Positions 43,271 through 55,015 of a DNA stretch of 64,000 nt are shown one piece after another. Location of the stretch: positions 1 to 64,000 of the forward strand of contig CAUYUJ010000688.1 in assembly GCA_963575745.1 (NCBI GenBank). The letters run 5' to 3'. Made by a program: the position numbers and the translations under genes. The first letter of the stretch is position 1, and each line of letters begins with the position of its first letter. The notes under the pieces were generated by a model. It was not told the DNA's origin, ran no database searches, and saw only the letters and a list, made by a program, of their open reading frames with translations. Source of the stretch: Prorocentrum cordatum. Its lineage: Eukaryota; Sar; Dinophyceae; Prorocentrales; Prorocentraceae.

Positions 43271-44451
43271 TATGCACTTTCTGCCTCTGTATCGCGCTGG
43301 GGACCCTGGACACAGAACCGCGACCCCGGGCCACCGAAATAAACCCACAACTCAAGATTGGGGACCTGGGATCCTGGCCGCCCACCGAAATCGGGTCAGC
43401 TCTTTTGCTGTTGTTTCTTCTATATCCGAGCAACCCTTTCTGACCACGCTGTGGACACATTCGCAGCACAGCCTCCCCCTCACACAATTGGGCAATTTTC
43501 CGCGCACAAGACCTCCAAACTTTGGGGGGTCTCTCCTTATTGGAATCGACGCGCTGGAACGGATCTCTCGGCCACATCCCGTCCAGCAACTTGTTCGAAG
43601 CCACCGAGCATAGAAGATTGAGAAACCTACCGAACACAGTCGACCCTGGAACCGCGATCCCCGAGCCGCGACGATGGCGCACAGAAGTGGGGAGGACAAT
43701 CAACACAGAAGAACCTCCGAGAGCCCCAGAGTTCCTCGAAGAGCCACGACCCTCGGACCTCGACATCCTCGCACTGGCACGAAAGCGACACGTCCGAGAC
43801 ATCCTCGCAACCTGGCCGCGAACGGGCACGTGTCAATCCCCCCCCCGTTCCTCCTGGGGCTGTCCGAGTGCCACGCCTGGCAGATCGCGGCGATCCCTGG
43901 GCTCTCAGAACGACTGAGTGGAGTCCGAGCAGCGAGACGCGCAAAACACCCCGACGCATCCTCGCAGCCCGACGGACAAGTGTCATACCCCCTGGCTGCT
44001 CCTCCCTAGGGTGGCACAAGTGACACGTCTGCTGTATCGCGGTAGCCACGGGGCTTTCAAGAGCGAGTGTGTGAGTGAGTCTACATGTGCGTGCGAGTCC
44101 GAGTGTGAGGCAGTCTCAGTGTGGGTCGGAGTGTGAGTATGACTGTCCTGGGTATGGGCGTGTGTGAATGCGAGCGAGTGCGAGTGTAAGTGGGTCTGGT
44201 TGCGAGTGTGTCTGAGTGTTGCACAGCCTGGGTGTGTCTGACTAAGCACTCGGTACAGCTAAGCGCTGCATATCAACGTATATGTATGGAATCTGAGTGT
44301 GAGTGACTCGAAAAGAGGCGGGCGGATGGAGAGGAAGAAAGAAGGCGAAGCCATTGCACTAATAACAAGAGCCCCAGCCTTAGGATATGCGCAACAAGAA
44401 CATATACTCAGGATCTGGGGATCACAAAATATCGGATGTCCTGGTCAGGCA
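43271..44451. repeat. dispersed words and GAGTGTGAGTG repeats, no gene
   Basis: 43300-43400 and 43640-43680 share ACCCTGGA-CACAGAACCGCGA-CCC. 43795-43840 resembles the 22880-23140 words. 44065-44225 is a degenerate GTGTGAGTGCGAG repeat. No gene. Confidence 0.6.
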
Positions 44452-44640
44452 CTTGTTGCGTGGCGTGTCGCGGCGGCGGCGCCGGCGACACGCTGTGACC
44501 TGTGGGCTGGTGACGCTCTGAGGGGAAGGGCGCTGTGGAAAAAAAACTCGGGGCGTTGTCGCCTGGGGCTCGGCCTCGTTAGCGCGTCGTGCCGAGGCGC
44601 GGTGGGCCAGAGCTGGCGCCGCGACACGTTAAGCAAAAGG
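44452..44640. mobile_element. MITE family D, copy 2
   Basis: Ends CTTGTTGCGTGGCGTGTCGC and GCGACACGTTAAGCAAAAGG are imperfect inverted repeats. Interior matches 16411-16590. Confidence 0.7.
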
Positions 44641-44689
44641 CTTTTTAACTAGACGCGTCATCAGACGTGTCGGAGCAGTAGGTTTGGGT

Positions 44690-45925
44690 CGTGACACCCC
44701 TCACGCGTTTGGTGGCCCCACAGTGAGCTCCACCCGAGGCCCCAATGACACAGTCCACATGCGCCCCCCCCGCACCATGTCGGCACACCCCTCACACGCT
44801 ACGTGGCCCCATAGGGAGCTCCACCCAAGGCCCCAATGGCACACCCCTCGCACGTTTCGTGGCCCCATACGGAGCTCCACAGAAGGCCGCAGTGGCACAG
44901 TCCACATCCGCCCCCACGCACCATCTCGGTACACCCCTCATATGTCTCGTGGCCGAATAGGGAGATCCACCGAAGGCCCCAATGGCATACTCCACATGCG
45001 CCCCCGCACCATTTCGCCACACCCCTCACGCGTTTCGTGGCCCCGTCGGGAGCTCCACCGAAGGACCCAGTGGCCCTCGCCACTTGCGCCCCACCGTACC
45101 ATTTCGGCACACCCCTCTTACGCTTCGTGGCCCCCTAGGCAGCTCCACCGAAAGCACGTTTCGTGGCCCCAAAGAGAGCTCCACCGAAAGCCCCAGTGGC
45201 AAATGCCACATGCGCCCCCCCGCACTATTTCGCCACACCACTCACTCGTTTCGTTGTCCCATTGGACGCTCAACAGAAGGCCCCAATCGCACAGTCCACA
45301 TGCGCCGCCCTCGCAACATTTCGGCACACCCCGCATACGCTTCGTGGACCCATAGGGAGCTCCACCCGAGGTCCCAGTGGCACAGGCCACATGCGCCCGC
45401 CCGCACAATTTCGGCACACCCCTCGCACGCTTTGTGGCGCCTCAAGGAGCTCCACCGAAGGCCGCAGTGGCACAGTCCACATGCGCCCCCCCGCACCATC
45501 TCGGTACACCCCTCATACATTTCGTGGCCGACTGGGGAGCTCCACCGAAGGCCCCAATGGCACACTCCACATGCGCCCCCCGGCCAAATTCTGGCACATC
45601 CCTCACTCGTTTCGTGGCCCGATCGGGAGCTCCACCGAATGCTCCAGTGAGTCCACATGGGCCTCCACGCACCACTTCTGCACCCTCCTCACACGTTTCG
45701 TGTCCCCACACGGAGCTCCACCGAATGCCCGAGTGGCACAAACCACGTGCGCCTCCCCGCACCATGGAGAAGTACACTCCGCACATGGCTCGTGGGCCTA
45801 TATGGAGCTCAACCGACGGCCACAGCTGGAGGGTCCACATGCGTCCCCCGCGCACCATGTCGGCACGCCCCTCGCACGTTTCGTGGCCCATAGGGAGCGC
45901 CACCGAAGATGACTCTCACAAGTGA
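44690..45925 (+). repeat. 90-bp satellite array 2, about thirteen units
   Basis: Units share CGTGGCCCCATAGGGAGCTC, CACCGAAGGCCCCAATGGCA, CCACATGCGCCCCC-CGCACC and TCGGCACACCCCTCACACG. It ends in the terminal unit GCGCCACCGAAGATGACTCT. One unit near 45150 is truncated. Long open frames in several frames are not taken as genes. Confidence 0.92.
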
Positions 45926-46399
45926 GTCCCTCACGACTGCCGCTGGCTCGGCCCTTCGCCATGCCAAATCGAAGGTCACGCTGAGATCACGCCGAAATGA
46001 GACCTCCGCAAAATGCACGGCTCGATCTTGAACACTGTGCAATCGCTACACCCGTGGAGGGCACAACCCTTTCAAACAAATGAGATGTCGCTAGATGCTT
46101 TCCCAGATAGTTCTGGTCCTGCCTCTGCGCGTTATTCAGGGCAGCTCCTCTCTCAACACGGAGCGCTCGCCTGGATGGCAGGCCCACAGGGCAATGATTG
46201 GTCAATGGGGGGCGTGACAAGGCATGCAGGGAAGGATTTACGGGGAGGGGACTTGGACCTTGGAACGGGAAGATGTATTACAGCACAGCTGACGCATCCT
46301 CTTCTGAATCCTCTGGTCTTGCTTTTCATCCACGTCCTCCCATCCCTCCTCCTATCAGATTCCGCCTGGTGCTCTTCCTCCATTCTCCTCCCAGTTCCG
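45926..46399. other. no gene seen
   Basis: Single-copy-looking sequence between the array and the next microsatellite. No motif recognised. Confidence 0.4.
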
Positions 46400-46662
46400 C
46401 CTCCTCCTGATGCTGGTCCTCCTCCTCCTCCTTTTCCTCCGCCTCCTCCTCCTCCGCCTCCTCCTCCTCGTCTCTCTCCCTCCTCCTGTCCTGCGGCATG
46501 CGGTTCCCCCGTTTCCTCCTCACCCCTTTTCCTCCCCAGTCTGCTTCCTCACTGTATGCGTTTCGACTGTGTTGCTTCGAGACGAGTTCTATGCAGCCGA
46601 TGCCTCCTGCTCATCTTCATCCTGTTTCTCTCCCACGTCCTCCTCCTCCTCCTCCTCCTCCT

Positions 46663-46693
<31 letters not shown>

Positions 46694-46850
46694 TCCTCTC
46701 CTCACTCGTCATCCTCTCCTGCTCGCCATCCTCCTGTTGCTGCATGTCCTCCTCTTCCTCACCATCATATCCCTCTTGTTCCTCCTCCGCCCCCTCCGCA
46801 TTTCCACCATCATCCTCGAAGCCATGCTCTCCTCATTCTCCTGATCCGGG
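46400..46850. repeat. CCT-rich microsatellite
   Basis: Degenerate (CCT)n/(CTC)n over about 450 bases with short interruptions. Confidence 0.85.
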
Positions 46851-47759
46851 TCGCCATACCCTCATCCTCCTCGTGCACGTTCGCTTGCTAGAAAGTGTTG
46901 CCTCCTGGAACCCTGGACATCAGCTGGCCAATGTTTGGGATCGAAGTAGGCGCGGGGGGGGGGGCGCTCTTTTTTTGTTGGGCACGGTGACCCGACCAGC
47001 ACAACGGTTCGGCCGCTCACCGCGACCTGCTCGCAGCCTCCCGAATGGCGGTGCGGGCTCGGATGGCCTCCGAGCAGGGTAGCGGAGCGGCAGAGGCCTT
47101 TAGGTCGCCCCGCCGAGCGACCTCCAGGACCATGGTGGCCTCTCGGCGCCCAACCTGCTTTTCAGGTTCGGTGCGCGGCACTGGAGTGTTGCGCAGCGGG
47201 TGCGGCCCGCGGCGCAAGCGAGACAGCACCTGATGTCCGCTTCCAACACTCCCTGGCTTGCAGAGTGCCAACGTGCCCACGCGCGAGCTCGTGGCCATTT
47301 TCAGGCGCAGAAGCGAGCAATTCGGCCACGCGCTCTTGGAAGCCTCCACAAACCATCTCGGGTCTGTCCTGAAGGCTCCCTCTGTAAAGCTCGGGACACC
47401 GGGCACACGGGCAACCCCAAAGCGCGGGACCCCAAGAGTGCCAAGACGCCGCCCTGTCAAAGATTTTCCGAGGGCGGAGTTTCCTAGGGGGTTTCTGGTG
47501 CGAGGCCCTTGGGGAACACGGCACAGCAGCAGCGGCCACTCTGGCCGCCCACCCTACTTGGGACACAACATGCTGGACCTGCGTACACCCGGCCTCAGAC
47601 GGCCTAGAGTGGATCACGATCGCCTTTTTTAGCCCCAAGATCCGCCCTCCATTTAGCCTGACCTATGCTACGATCGGACTGCGGCAGCATATCTAGATCC
47701 TCCAGCTTCCTGTGCGAAGGCGTTTGAATAGCTGGGGCATATTTGAGATTCTGCATATG
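46851..47759 (-). other. unidentified open frames downstream of the LINE
   Basis: Minus frames read MVCGGFQERVAELLASAPEN, GHELARGHVGTLQARECWKR (about 47230-47360) and TMVLEVARRGDLKASAAPLP with SEAIRARTAIREAASRSR (about 47020-47140). They look protein-like but are in different frames. They may be the tail of an older retroelement. Confidence 0.3.
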
Positions 47760-47764
47760 GGCCA

Positions 47765-48400
47765 GGGCAGCTCAACGTAAACCCCCAAATCGTTGCTTGG
47801 GAGCCATCTGCCCCGAACGGATCTTGCCATGGAGCTTAGACCACGTAGCGCAAAGCCTCTTGCTCCACAGCTTCTGGTTCTTACTGTAGCACGTAGCAGT
47901 TAGACCAGGCACACATATGGGCAGTAAGGCGAGCTGCAACTGCTCCGCGGCCTGGCTCGCCTGCGGTAGCGATGGCCACACAGCTCCTCTCGCAACATAT
48001 ACTGCTGTTCTCCCTGCTCGTTGAAAGAAGGCTCATGAGTACGCCGCCATAGACAACTAGCCAATAAAGCGAGGAATACAATGCCCATCCCCTGCCTGAG
48101 ATAGACCACTGGGGTTGAGCTCATCCCACTAAACCTCACTCCCCCTCGATATCATATAGCACAGGCGCGTGCTCATCACTGGCGGCACGCCAACAACTGA
48201 CATGATGTTCCATATTCAGGCCTCCAAAAATGTGAAAATCGCCGGCTGGAGCGCTCTGGCAGAACTGGCTGGGCAGCTTCAGCGAGTCTCTCGCCTGAAC
48301 GACCTCTTCATGCTGACGCTGGTACAGACGGTGTCCTACTGTGCCAGACTCCTGACACAATGGAACAAACGAACACCTAGGTAGCCAGCTTGTTCCGCTC
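47765..48400 (-). pseudogene. LINE ORF2 tail: Cys/His segment and possible RNase H
   Basis: PLCQESGTVGHRLYQRQHEE is consistent with a degenerate C-x2-C-xn-H knuckle. Downstream, VYLRQGMGIVFLALL, YMLREELC and QKLWSKRLCATWSKLHGKIR fall where a type-I RNase H domain would, but the catalytic acidic residues are not evident. Frameshifts occur throughout. Confidence 0.4.
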
Positions 48401-48879
48401 GGCCCTCGGTCCACAGGCCTTCGCAGAAAGCCGACCTGACCATGTACTTCCCTTGGGCCGTGAGGCGACAAATCGGCTCCACGCAAAGTCTGGCCCCAGT
48501 GATCCGACCAAGGTTGGCCGCCAGGGCTCTCCCATGAAAACGCTGGACACCGCTCTCCAGCAAACTGGCTATCGCAGAAGGGGGTGGTGCACACGCGAGT
48601 ATGTTCGATTTCCTCATCGTCAATCCCGTCAATTGGCGCCTCAACTCGCCATCCTATTCGTCCTAACGGCAGGTGCATCCTGCTGATGGTCTCCCGTGGT
48701 TTAGTCCAGCGGAGTCCTTCACTGTCCACCGCCCTCTACATCGCGCGCAGGGCCTTGACCGAGAGGCGCGCAAAAGCTGGGCCTCATGACAGCGATCCGC
48801 ACCGCCTGGGCCCACGCGACAACTCGAGCGACCATGCTCCTCCAAAGACGGTCTCCAAGGAGCGCAATCTTCGCCCGCG

Positions 48880-50610
48880 TGGATACACCTGCATGCCGAA
48901 GGGCTGGAGAGACAGGAGCGCACACCGCGAGCGCTTGAGCTCTCCGCCAGTCAGGTCGACGATCGTATCTCCAAAGGTGAGGGCAGGTTTCGCCCCGCAG
49001 TGACAATCTTACCTAGTCTACCTCGATTCCTGGGAAGGGCCTTCTGATAGCGCCGAGGGATACGGTGCCTCCTAACCATGTCCTTAAACCTGTTTCGACG
49101 ATTCGTGAGGTGCCCCGTTTTACTAATACTCCCCCCCAGGCGCCAGATCACACCCGAGGGGCGTCACGCGGGTGCCAACTAGTCCCGCCATGACTCCGAG
49201 GCGATCCGCGAGGTGACGAGCAGTTCCTTGATCCGAGGCAAAGGTCATCAGCTTATCAGGCGCGAGGCAAACTCCCAGCTCCTGCGTGAAGACTCGGCGC
49301 AGATCGACCGCGTCTCTGAAGGCTTTGAGCACATCACTCTGCTGGCCATAGCAACTTACAGTGTTATCGTCGACGTACGGCGACAGGTCCACGCGCGGGT
49401 TGCAATGCACGAGCCGTCAAAAGGCTGCACCACGTACTCTTTCACACATATGTCGTTGAAGCACGATCAAGCTGGCAGGCCGCTGGTCGCATGCAAGCTA
49501 GCAGTCCTGTGGTCAGATCCTAGGCGCAGGATCCGTGGGCACCTCCAGAAGTTAAGCGTGACCTCGGCAATGATGGGCTCAAGCCCCACCTCCAAAACCT
49601 CTCCCCCTCAACGTTCCTACATCAAAACGTTCGTAGTTCTTGGTGCCATCCCAGGAGAGACCAGCCGCGAAGCCCCCTTCTTCCACCTTGACTCCTTGAC
49701 CACCTGGCCACAGACGCAAGCTTCCGCCGACTCCGCCGCGCTGAACGCCCATCACTTCCGAGGGCGCCGGTCCGACATGGCCGAGGCGGGGCCTCCTGAG
49801 TTTCTCCCGCAACCGAACGGGCGCAGCGCACCGGACCCCCTCTTTGGGTTCCTCGAGAGGGAAAAAACATCCAGTACAGGGCCCTAGGGTACAGCCCCAA
49901 CTTCTCCGTCGTCTGAACAATACAAGCCAGGGCGTCCCACCCATCATCGGCCAGGCACGCGGACTGCCGCACATGCGCCCCGTCCAGGGTCTGATGCCCA
50001 CCGCGCTCAGCCTGGCTAAGCAGCTCCTATCAAGGAACTCAACAGGTGGCGGCATAGTGGGAGCAGCCCAAAAACTCCCCAATGCATCGGCCAGCAACAA
50101 ACGCGGGTCGGAAGTGAACACCCCTGGGGTTTCCCCGGCGACCGTGGGCCCCCACTTGTTCCTGAGACGGGTCAATCGACGCATCTTGCGCGCAGAGGCT
50201 GCTACGGCTTCCGCTCGCCATTGATCCCATCGCTTCCTTTCTTCCCCATCCAGTCCTTCCCTCGACTCCGAGAAGCCCTCCTCGCATTCCTCCAGGAGCT
50301 CGGCGAACTGGTCGACCCAGTCTGCAAGCCCAGCGGGGCGCACAGGCCACTTGGCCATCACCTGGCGGGCCTGCGCGACTGCGAGGTCGAGCCTGGGCGA
50401 AAAGCCTTCGGCACCACCGATGGGGTGGGAAGCAATATCGATGATATGACGCGCAACCTGGACTTCGGTATGATCGACCATCGGGCTCATCTGCACAGCT
50501 AGGCTCGCGTTCAGAAGATCGCTTGTTTTCTGCCGAAGCCAGACCCAACCAACCCAAACACGAACCTCGTCCTCCTCCTTGCGCTGAGGAGGCTGGGGCA
50601 CCGGGCACAA
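48880..50610 (-). pseudogene. LINE ORF2: linker and reverse transcriptase
   Basis: Open from 50610: RHIIDIASHPIGG, then WPVRPAGLADWVDQFAELLE, KMRRLTRLRNKWGPTVAGET and GSFWAAPTMPPPVEFLD. It then shifts frame within ALYWMFFPLEEPKEGVRCAA (expected fingers region). RVDLSPYVDDNTVSCYGQQS is the RT catalytic motif with the YVDD box, followed by LGVCLAPDKLMTFASD and VTPLGCDLAPG. RRNRFKDMVRRHRIPRRYQK is the thumb-like segment. A stop precedes the YVDD segment. The enzyme would prime reverse transcription at the nicked target. Confidence 0.75.
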
Positions 50611-50759
50611 CGGACAACGAACGGCAAACCCTTGTCCCCGTTGCGCTTAAGTGGGCGCCCAGCCTAATTTCCAACTCCAGCTCCATCGCGCCCGAGAAAG
50701 CTTTCCTAGCTTCGCCCAGCACGCCCCGCGCCGTGGCAACATCATGGGCATCAGTGACG

Positions 50760-51440
50760 AGATTAGTCTTCTCGGCTATCGCTCCGGGCACGGTCCAGGT
50801 CAAGGGCTCTCTCGAGGGCCCGTAGGGGGGGTCCGTGGGGAGCCTCTGGTGGCTGGTGTATACCAGCTGGTGCACATGTACAGCCCCTGGCCTGAGTTGC
50901 AGCTGAAGTGGTCGATGGGGCCGTTCGGCCCAAATAGTCACGACGGTATCTTGCTCCACAAGCTTGCTGAACGCCGCCGAAGCCAAAACATGTTCGATCG
51001 TAGTGCGTTGTGTTGGCGTACGGCGTCGCGCAGCTCTCCATCGGTGGCTGTGAGATGCGCGTGCCCGCCTTGCGCGGCATGCCTGACATCTCCAAGCGCG
51101 CGATACCGAAATTCCGATCAGCGCCGAATAAGGCGAGGTGCCGCCCCTCCATCACCTGCCCAGCCTTGCAGAGAATATTGATGTCCCTCTGGCCCAACCC
51201 CATCCCCAGTGCACATGTACGCACCTACAAGAAGTGGTGGCCAGCCTGGGCCAAAGAAATCCGATATGAACCTTGCGAATGGCCACACCAGCCAACGACT
51301 GTCCATGCCCGCAAGGCCTGGCAGGCGGGCACAGCACATTGCGACCCATACTCTTAGCGGTGCTAACTCGGACAGCCAGTCTCTCCTCAGCCAGGGCCTC
51401 CGCGGCAGCTAACCTCTTCTCGAGTGCGCCCCAGCTGTTC
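50760..51440 (-). pseudogene. LINE ORF2: APE-like endonuclease region
   Basis: Fragments in shifting frames follow the expected order: EKRLAAAEALAEERLAVRVS (coil before the nuclease), SLAGVAIRKVHIGFLWP, YMCTGDGVGPEGHQYS, GRHLALFGADRNFGIARLEM (position of the GDFN-type active-site segment) and later IWAERPHRPLQLQLRPG (position of the usual W-xxx-PHRP motif). The DFN motif is not intact. Confidence 0.6.
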
Positions 51441-51716
51441 TCATTTTAACATTCGAACTCATGCGCAACCGAAACACCCTGAGCGGGGGCGGCGGAGACA
51501 GGCGGGCGGCCTACACCATGGGCTGAAATCTTGAAGCCCGTGTAGCGTGGGGCAAGTGCCACCTGCACTGCCTCCTACTCCTCACCCTGCAGGTCACGCA
51601 ACCTGGCGGCGTGGCACGATGCCTGCCGACACTAGTGGCGCGCAGGTGCTGCAAAAGAAAAAAGGCGGCAATCAGTTCTCGGTAAGTGTGGCCCGGCGGC
51701 CATCGCCGCGTCAGAC

Positions 51717-52903
51717 TTACATCAAAAACCCTCTGCACTGGCCCGCGGATCGCGAAACACCGCCTTCCACAATGCAGACCACCGCTGCCAGCACCATCGA
51801 GCGATACTCCATGATCACAGCTGCAACGTTCGAGGGCGTTTGACCTTGGCGGAGAGGAGTGTCCAAGATCGCCCTCTTGTCCCACTCGTGCTTCTCCCAG
51901 AACTGTTCAGCATCGGCCATGTTAGCGAAAGCATCGTCGAGGTCGGTGTCCATGGGCACGGGCACGCGCGCGCGCCGTTGGTCTCCTGCGCCACCTGACG
52001 CCGAAGATGCCGCGCTGGCATCAGGCCCCCTACCACCAGGATGAGGCACCGCCCTTGCCTTCGCGGCATGCGCGCGGAAGAGAGTGGTGAACTCTCTGAA
52101 AGCCTCCGTCCCGAACACGGCCTGGATGGGCTCTTCCCCGTCCAGCAGCTCCTTCGGCACGCCATAATCATCCAGCACAGGCCCATCATCACCACCTCCA
52201 AGCGGAAGAGCAGCCACCAGCTGCTTCTGCAGCGCGTCACGCTCAACCTCCACAGCAATCTTCTCGGCGCCCAGATCAGCGCGATCCTTCTGCATCTGCG
52301 CCACAACCTTGTCGTGCTCAACCAGCTCGTCCTTGAGCTTCGTGGGCCTGGCTCGTGCACAAGTAAGCCTGTGCCCCGCATTGCTATGCTGCGCGAGGCC
52401 AGGCTTCTTACTCTCGATCCGAAGGCGCGCATCCCCGAGCTGCTGCCCCAGTAACTCCCTGGCGGACGCCATGCTCTCCCCCTTGCAAGCGTTGGTGGCC
52501 GCCTCGAGCTCGCTCGCCTCTGCTCGCAGCGGGCCCTCGGCTGGCTCGTCGGCAGCCTGTCCGCCCCCCTCGGCCGCGTGCGTTCGAAGTGGCGAAGCGG
52601 TGAGCTGCTCGAGCCTCTTGGCGAGCTCGGCCGACTGCTTATCCGTGCGCGCCTTCCGACTGGATCCTGCAATTGTCACCCCGCTTGGATCCGGCACCGC
52701 GCTCGGCCGCCGTTGTCGCCGCCGCCGCCGCCGCCAGCAGTCTGACCCCCGAAAGCCATGGCCTCCTGCACCACCGAGGGCGGCGCCTTGGCTCCGCAGC
52801 GGCAGCGCAAGCGGCAGGCCCCGTTCGACGTGAGCCCGCGCTGCTGGCAGCACCAGAACTGCTGCTTGGGTCCGCGGACCACGTCTCCATCCATGGATAC
52901 CAC
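51717..52903 (-). pseudogene. LINE ORF1: zinc segment plus coiled coil
   Basis: The 5' part (52903-52700) encodes FWCCQQRGLTSNGACRLRCR and CGAKAPPSVVQEAM, a Cys-rich module probably binding nucleic acid. A one-base frame change near 52700 leads into ELAKRLEQLTAS, then KLKDELVEHDKVVAQMQKDR and EKIAVEVERDALQKQLVAAL, a heptad-rich coiled coil. Then come FGTEAFREFTTLFRAHAAKA and PVPMDTDLDDAFANMADAEQ. This matches the general design of dinoflagellate LINE ORF1 proteins, which bind RNA and multimerise. Similarity is by architecture; I did not align it. Confidence 0.65.
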
Positions 52904-52905
52904 TG

Positions 52906-53204
52906 CGCGAGGCGCGAACTTGCGGGAGGGCGCTACACTAAAGCTGAAACCAACCCCAGAACTGCGCGGAGGGCGTGCGCTACACTAAAGCTGAAACCAA
53001 CAAACGGCACGCGACAGCGACTGTCGCTCTGAATCCTGCCGCGGCAAGCCCAGAACCGCCTGGGCCAGGACGGCCGGGGGAGGCGCTCGGCCTCACAGAC
53101 GGCCTCACAACATGTCATGCACACGCGCACACACGTTCTGGCGCCGCGCAGCGACATGGCGGAGAAGGCCGACAAGCAAGACGCATGCGCGCGGACAGGA
53201 ATCA
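52906..53204. other. sequence upstream of the LINE
   Basis: 52929-52950 and 52979-53001 are direct repeats of GCTACACTAAAGCTGAAACC. This could be part of a 5' UTR or target-site feature of the LINE. No gene. Confidence 0.5.
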
Positions 53205-53208
53205 CACA

Positions 53209-53303
<95 letters not shown>
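53205..53303. repeat. CA microsatellite, about 49 units
   Basis: (CA)n with a few CG interruptions near its right side. Confidence 0.97.
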
Positions 53304-53304
<1 letters not shown>

Positions 53305-53689
53305 TCGTGACAGCCCGAATCCGCACCACAAGCTCCCAAAACGCGGTTCTCTCTCCCCCCCCCCCCGCAAACGCACCGACTGGAAAACGCAACGCTGGGC
53401 CGTTCTGGCACAGGCATCCTTTGATTTGCGCATGCGATCGCCAAATTGGAGCGGCTGGGCGGCTGGGCGCTGGCGAGCCAGATTGGCTCGGAGCCGCCCC
53501 TCGCTTCTCACGGCGGCGCTGCGATGGCTCCTGGCGACAAGCCTCGTGGCCGCGCTCCTTCTTCTCAACGGTGGACGCGCAGCCACTGACAGTGGAAGAA
53601 GAATCCTTGAAACTTCAAATCGAGCAAGCATTGTGGAAAGCATTGGGAAGAAACCGCCTCGGGCGCCGGCTAGGCTAGCGGTGGTGGAC

Positions 53690-54630
53690 CCCCACGCGGC
53701 GCTGCGGCTCCTGAAGCTCGCCGCGCCGCAGCAGAAGCAGCTTCTGGGAAGGCCCCGTCAACCGACCCCACCGTCGCCAGTTCGGCCACAAAGAGTGAGC
53801 TCCAGCAGCTGGCCGAGCTCAGCGCCAAGGTCGGCGACGCTTCTCTCGCCGCGGCCCCAGAGAAGGTTGCCCAGATGGAACGCGCGTCCATGCCCCCGCA
53901 GCAGAAGGCGGATGCGGCGTTCAAGGAGGTCCAGCGGCTGGAGAAGAAGCTGGACCGCGACATGGACCAGGTACACAACCTCGAGAGGAAGCTGGCCCAG
54001 CAGCGTTCCGACCTCGAGAGCACATTGCGGGAGCTCGAGCGCTATGATGAGAAAAATATGACGGCCATCTCTGAGCTGCGCCTCTCACTGTCGCCTCAAG
54101 CTGTCGGCCAACGGTCTGCTGCTGCGGTGGAGGCACCTGCGCTGCGACTTCAGGACGCGTTTGAAGGTACATTGTCCTAAAGCGTCCTCGACGATGGTGA
54201 CATGTGCGGCCTCGGGGAGCTTCAGGAGTTGTCCGAGGCTGGCCACAAGGAGGCGCAGGCGAGGAAGCAGCAACTGTCGGAGCAGACCACCAGCCTCACC
54301 ACCAACCTGTTCGGAGCTGTCCAGGCCCAGAGCGTCGAGCTCAAGAAGGGCCATCAGGAGCGGATGCAGCGTCTGGAGAAGAAGTGGAAGACGGAAGCGG
54401 ACCGCGAACCTGAAGCTGGCGCGGGAGCTGCAGATGCCTCCCAGACGGCAGGAGCGCCGGCCGTTGCAGGCGAAGGCAAGGCCGCCCCGCTAGAGCCCGC
54501 CCACGCCGCCGCCCCGCCCCGCCAGCCAAGCCTGCGGAGATCGTTCGTGCGCAGGCTCGTGAGGCAGGATCTCGGGCGACCCCCAAGACGGCCCCAGTCG
54601 TGGCCCTAGCGGCCAAGGCGCCCGCGGGGG
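53690..54630 (+). pseudogene. second LINE-like ORF1 fragment (coiled coil)
   Basis: The plus frame encodes TKSELQQLAELSAKVGDASL, PEKVAQMERASMPPQQKADA, AFKEVQRLEKKLDRDMDQVH, NLERKLAQQRSDLESTLREL, then a stop at 54178-54180. It continues in the same frame as SVLDDGDMCGLGELQELSEA, TNLFGAVQAQSVELKKGHQE and KKWKTEAD. The in-frame stop implies a pseudogene. The design (Ala-rich leader, long coiled coil, LFG(A/N)VQ segment) resembles dinoflagellate LINE ORF1. No endonuclease or RT follows, so the copy lacks its 3' part. Orientation is opposite to the neighbouring LINE. Confidence 0.55.
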
Positions 54631-54800
54631 TCACCCTTCTCTCACCCTAGACTCCCAGTAATATTTGGAGCTCCTGACATTATGAGGCCTGCCTGGGCCT
54701 CCTTTGGCCAGGTAACGAACATACTTGCCTGTGGAAAACGCTTTGCAACGAACGCAATCACAAACGATGCCCCCGTCCGGGCAAGCAAACCCCACACAGT
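54631..54800. other. short spacer, nothing recognised
   Basis: No motif on either strand. Confidence 0.4.
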
Positions 54801-54804
54801 TGTG

Positions 54805-54907
54805 CTCCATCATCAGCAGCAGCAGCATCATCATCATCATGATCATCATGATCATCATGATCATCATGATCATCATGATCATGATCATGATCATGATCAT
54901 GATCATG

Positions 54908-54950
<43 letters not shown>

Positions 54951-55015
54951 GCAGCAGCATCAGCATCAGCATCATCATCATCAAAATAATCATCATCAGC
55001 ATCATTTTCCCTTAC
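54805..55015. repeat. CAT/ATGATC microsatellite
   Basis: (CAT)n with an internal block of alternating ATCATG/ATGATC that is self-complementary (54835-54910). Confidence 0.95.

Larger units (their letters stand above)
47760..52905 (-). mobile_element. APE-type LINE retrotransposon, decayed, near full length
   Basis: Domain order on the minus strand: a Cys-rich zinc-binding segment and coiled-coil ORF1 (52903-51717), an APE-like endonuclease (about 51350-50760), a linker, reverse transcriptase with YVDD (about 50060-48900), a Cys/His segment (about 48390-48290) and a possible RNase H (about 48130-47770). ORF2 is split by several frameshifts and stops, so it is not functional. No target-site duplication or poly-A tail was identified. 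Start and end are estimates from coding content. Confidence 0.8.

Noticed and set aside
49213-49887. Plus-strand open frame opposite the reverse transcriptase
   Set aside because: It is the antisense shadow of the LINE; the minus strand carries the YVDD motif.
53117-54061. 314-residue plus-strand frame beginning in the CA repeat
   Set aside because: Starts as His-Thr repeats from (CA)n and continues out of frame with the better-supported coiled-coil ORF.
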